NCBI GenBank assembly: GCA_964592375.1
Contig: CAZQDP010000003.1
Coordinates: 22,071 to 86,070, forward strand
Source: CAZQDP01 sp964592375
Lineage (GTDB): Bacteria > Bacillota > Clostridia > RUG12999
Direction: 5' to 3'
Length of the DNA: 64,000 nucleotides
The notes under the pieces: model-generated
What the model was told of the DNA's origin: nothing
Databases searched by the model: none
What the model saw: the letters and a program-made list of their open reading frames with translations, nothing else
In this document: one piece after another, positions 61,455 through 64,000 of the stretch
How positions within the stretch are numbered: position 1 is the first letter of the stretch
How the letters are laid out: each line of letters starts with the position of its first letter
Program-made: the position numbers and the translations under genes

Positions 61455-64000
61455 ATGGGTAAAAAGAATTTATCATTTATCTTAATCTCCATGCTACTGT
61501 TTTTGATATGTGCTTTTGGTGGAGGTGGCGTGCTTGTAAGCACGGCGGATGCAAGCGCTCCATTAGCCGATGGTGCGGGTTTTATCGGTTACGCTTCTCT
61601 TTCGGGGGATATTGTGACGATTACATCCAAGCTGTATGGGCCGCTCGCCAACCTCGCCACTGCAAAATTTGGAATAACCTATAAAAAAGATAAGGTGGAT
61701 ATGCTAAAAACAGATGGAACCACCATAGTGAATGCCTATCAAAATAGCGATTTTTTAGCAGATGCAACCATAAGCACTTTTGCGACCTATTCAAATATAC
61801 CAACCGGCTATCGAAAAACCATAAAGGTTCTAGTGCACAGCTTGCCAACGGTATATTATGCATCTGTTGGTTTTGACAAAGTGAGCAGCGAACAACTCAG
61901 TATAAATTACAGTCCGGCTGCTGGTAATGAATTTACGACTATCATGAAATTTAAAATAAAAACGGGGCAAGCAACCGATTTGGCATCCATTAAGAGCTAT
62001 TTTAACCTATCGGGGGAAGTTTCGGCGCCTACGCTGATTGTTACTGAGGGCAAAAAGTACATACCCGTGATTGCAAACTTTGCAGATGCGTATCTGGCGC
62101 CGGCCATGGCGCATTTAGACTATAATGCCATCGGTCCGGACACAACGCCTGCGCCAAGCCCGGTAACCAATCCCTCGCGCACAGCGCCCCCGGCGGCACT
62201 AGGCACTACTTTTATTTCGCAGGATACCTTCGATTTTGGTATGGCAGGGGTTACAGCGGCCCCGGGAGACACCGCGAATCTCACCAATATTTTTACCAGA
62301 AGAGGCACGGGCAGTGATAAATACTTATATTTTGATAAAACCTGGCCAGCACCTACTCCGCAAGGATATTCATCTCCTAGCATTCGCTACAACTTTGTCT
62401 CATCTGCATCAGGACCTTTTACCGTTGAATTTGATTATTTGCCGGTGGCAGAATCAAATGCTGGCATAAGCCTTGCCGTGAGTGGGAAGGACAACAATGG
62501 AACCAGTACAGAAAAGTCGTATATCCATATACTTCTTACCAAGCAGTATATCTACAATATGGCGGGGTATATAGCAGGCAATAGCAACGCAATATTCGAT
62601 TATAATACCGACGCGTAAATGAACGACGGCACTGCAACTATAAGGCGCAAGCTACAAATTTATGTAAAGCCGGAGGAGCAAGCCTACGATGTGTATATCG
62701 ATAGCTATAAGGTATCTACATATTCCTATGAATACCGCCATAAGGGTGCGCTGACATCGTCAGTATCTCCCGATTATCCTCCCGTGGGCGAGGTAAAATA
62801 CACTTCATTTAGTATTTCTACGGCGTCGGGCCCCGGCATATACAAGGCGGGGTTTGATAATTTGAGGTCCTATGGAGGCATGCCCGACAATGCTATTTCG
62901 GATGTAGCGGAGCTGTATCTATCACCCACCGGCAGCGACACCAACCCAGGCACCCAAAGCAAGCCACTTCGCACACTTGAGCGGGCTCGTGATATTACTA
63001 GAAACTTTAATACTTATATGACGCATGACATTACAGTCTATATGGCGCAAGGCGATTACTATACAAGCAACACCTTCAACCTTTCAGACAAAGATTCGGG
63101 CACCAATGGATATAGAATCATTTATAAAAATAAAGATGCGGGGGGTAGTGCGCGCATTATCGGCGGCAAAAATCTAAACGGATGGACACAGGTAATCGGT
63201 ACAAGTATGTATAAGGTCAAGGTAGGCACAGGGCTTACAATCAGCAATATATATGAAAATGAAAAGCTTGGCAGAGTTGCAAGATATCCCAACTATAAAG
63301 AGGATAAGGATTATCAGTCCAATTTCGGCAACTATCTCATTTCCCAGTCTGGGGATCCGGACGGATATTTCCTAAAATATTATGCCAATGACCTTAATCC
63401 TTCCGGCTGGACGAAATTTGCGTGGCCTACCAGTGCGAAAATCGTGTGGTGGTGCTATGGCGGCACACCCGACTGGGGCATGGATTATCGGCAGATTTCC
63501 TCCATTGATAGCAGTATTGATGAAAGGAAAATCAATTTTGCCACACCGTTTACCAGTGTGGTTTCGGATGGAACCAAGGCCAAGGATAGATTTTATATTG
63601 AAGGAATTTATGAGCTTCTTGATGCTCCGGGTGAGCTGTATTACGATGAACCAAACGGTGATTTGTACTATTGGCCAATGGATGGAAATCCGAGCAGTAG
63701 CACCATTTTACTTCCACAGGCAACCGGCATCATCAATGTAACAGGCTCTGCAATTGGTAAGCATGTTCAGAATATCACCTTTGATGGCTTGTATTTGTAC
63801 GGTTCGAAATTTATCATATCTACAGGTTCAGGTGCAGGCATTAACCTTCGGCACACGAAAAACATTGATATCAAAAACTGCCATTTTAAAAATATAGGCG
63901 GCATGGGCATTAATGTATATGAAGATAATGAATATATCAATATTTACGGATGCTGGATTGAGCATGTGGGCACCGGAGGGATATGTGTATACAATCCGCT
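61455..64000 (+). pseudogene. Large secreted right-handed beta-helix protein, interrupted by one in-frame stop and cut by the window edge
   Basis: The frame from ATG 61455 (AAAGGGAAG upstream) encodes a signal peptide (FILISMLLFLICAFGGGGVL), a cohesin- or CBM-like domain (about 30-215), a Pro-rich linker (TPAPSPVTNPSRTAPPA), and a lectin-like beta-sandwich (about 250-386). At 62616-62618 one TAA breaks this sandwich. The same frame then stays open to the window edge with QIYVKPEEQAYDVYIDSYKV finishing the sandwich, LYLSPTGSDTNPGTQSKPLR (DUF1565-like start of a beta-helix) and a repeated beta-helix region (NITFDGLYLYG, NIDIKNCHFKNIGG). Polysaccharide lyase or related glycan activity is likely. 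The stop may be a true mutation, a sequencing error or readthrough. The protein's end is outside the window. Confidence 0.75.

Noticed and set aside
62616..62618. The in-frame stop as a selenocysteine or pyrrolysine codon
   Set aside because: The codon is TAA, which is used for neither.
1..64000. CRISPR array, tRNA or rRNA genes
   Set aside because: No regularly spaced repeats and no tRNA or rRNA features were noticed while reading the sequence; this was not checked with a dedicated search.

Overview
The window looks like a chromosome segment of a spore-forming, anaerobic, glycan-degrading member of the Clostridia (Firmicutes), probably a draft or metagenome-derived contig because it carries a 100-base run of N. 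Lineage clues seen in the sequence are a Firmicutes-type ribosomal L21 leader, the rplU-prp-rpmA order with an L27 that keeps a Prp-cleavable N-terminus, an alpha/beta small acid-soluble spore protein, a SpoVB-type flippase, S-layer-homology (SLH) proteins, and AGGAGG ribosome sites with TTGACA/TATAAT promoters. No species can be named from the sequence alone.

Layout. 1-1.3 kb: tail of a secreted protein, then rplU-prp-rpmA. 1.3-8.2 kb: a restriction-modification island with a Sau3AI/MutH-type endonuclease, two C5 cytosine methyltransferases, a protein with an EVE/PUA-like N-terminus and a PD-(D/E)XK-like C-terminus, a decayed Y1 (REP-associated-type) transposase and a gene remnant. The island lies between two direct repeats of 345 bp, each with a complete, nucleotide-identical rpmA. 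8.7-20.5 kb: a LacI regulator diverges from a six-gene operon (phosphomannose-isomerase-like protein, FIST protein, URO-D-family protein, sialidase-like BNR protein, GH38 alpha-mannosidase, GH42-like enzyme) whose promoter carries a perfect 16-bp palindromic operator. 20.6-27.6 kb: two large secreted proteins on the minus strand that contain copper-amine-oxidase-N 'stalk' domains, one of them a 1658-residue multidomain protein. 27.9-43.6 kb: iron alcohol dehydrogenase, three AraC-type regulators, beta-mannosidase, beta-galactosidase, two more URO-D-family proteins, a spore protein, small secreted proteins and an SGNH hydrolase. 43.6-47.6 kb: housekeeping-like genes (DivIVA-like, Lrp/AsnC-aminotransferase pair, DUF362-ferredoxin, RNase HI). 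47.8-49.3 kb: a GH4 glycosidase with its own operator. 49.4-57.2 kb: two divergent SLH proteins, a flippase, MazG and a NUDIX hydrolase. 57.5-60.5 kb: a GH65 phosphorylase with beta-phosphoglucomutase. 60.6-64 kb: an iron-sulfur-flavoprotein-like reductase, then a large secreted beta-helix protein interrupted by one in-frame TAA and running off the window.

How it works together. Most glycosidases (GH38, GH42-like, GH2 x2, GH4, GH65, BNR protein) lack signal peptides, so they should act on oligosaccharides already inside the cell, each set under a local LacI or AraC regulator. The large secreted proteins may act outside the cell. No sugar transporter is encoded in the 64 kb, so uptake genes must lie elsewhere. 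The most unusual points are the rpmA-duplicating restriction island with its unassigned third gene, and the repeated pairing of URO-D-family proteins, which differ in their metal-site residues, with glycan loci and AraC/PocR regulators.
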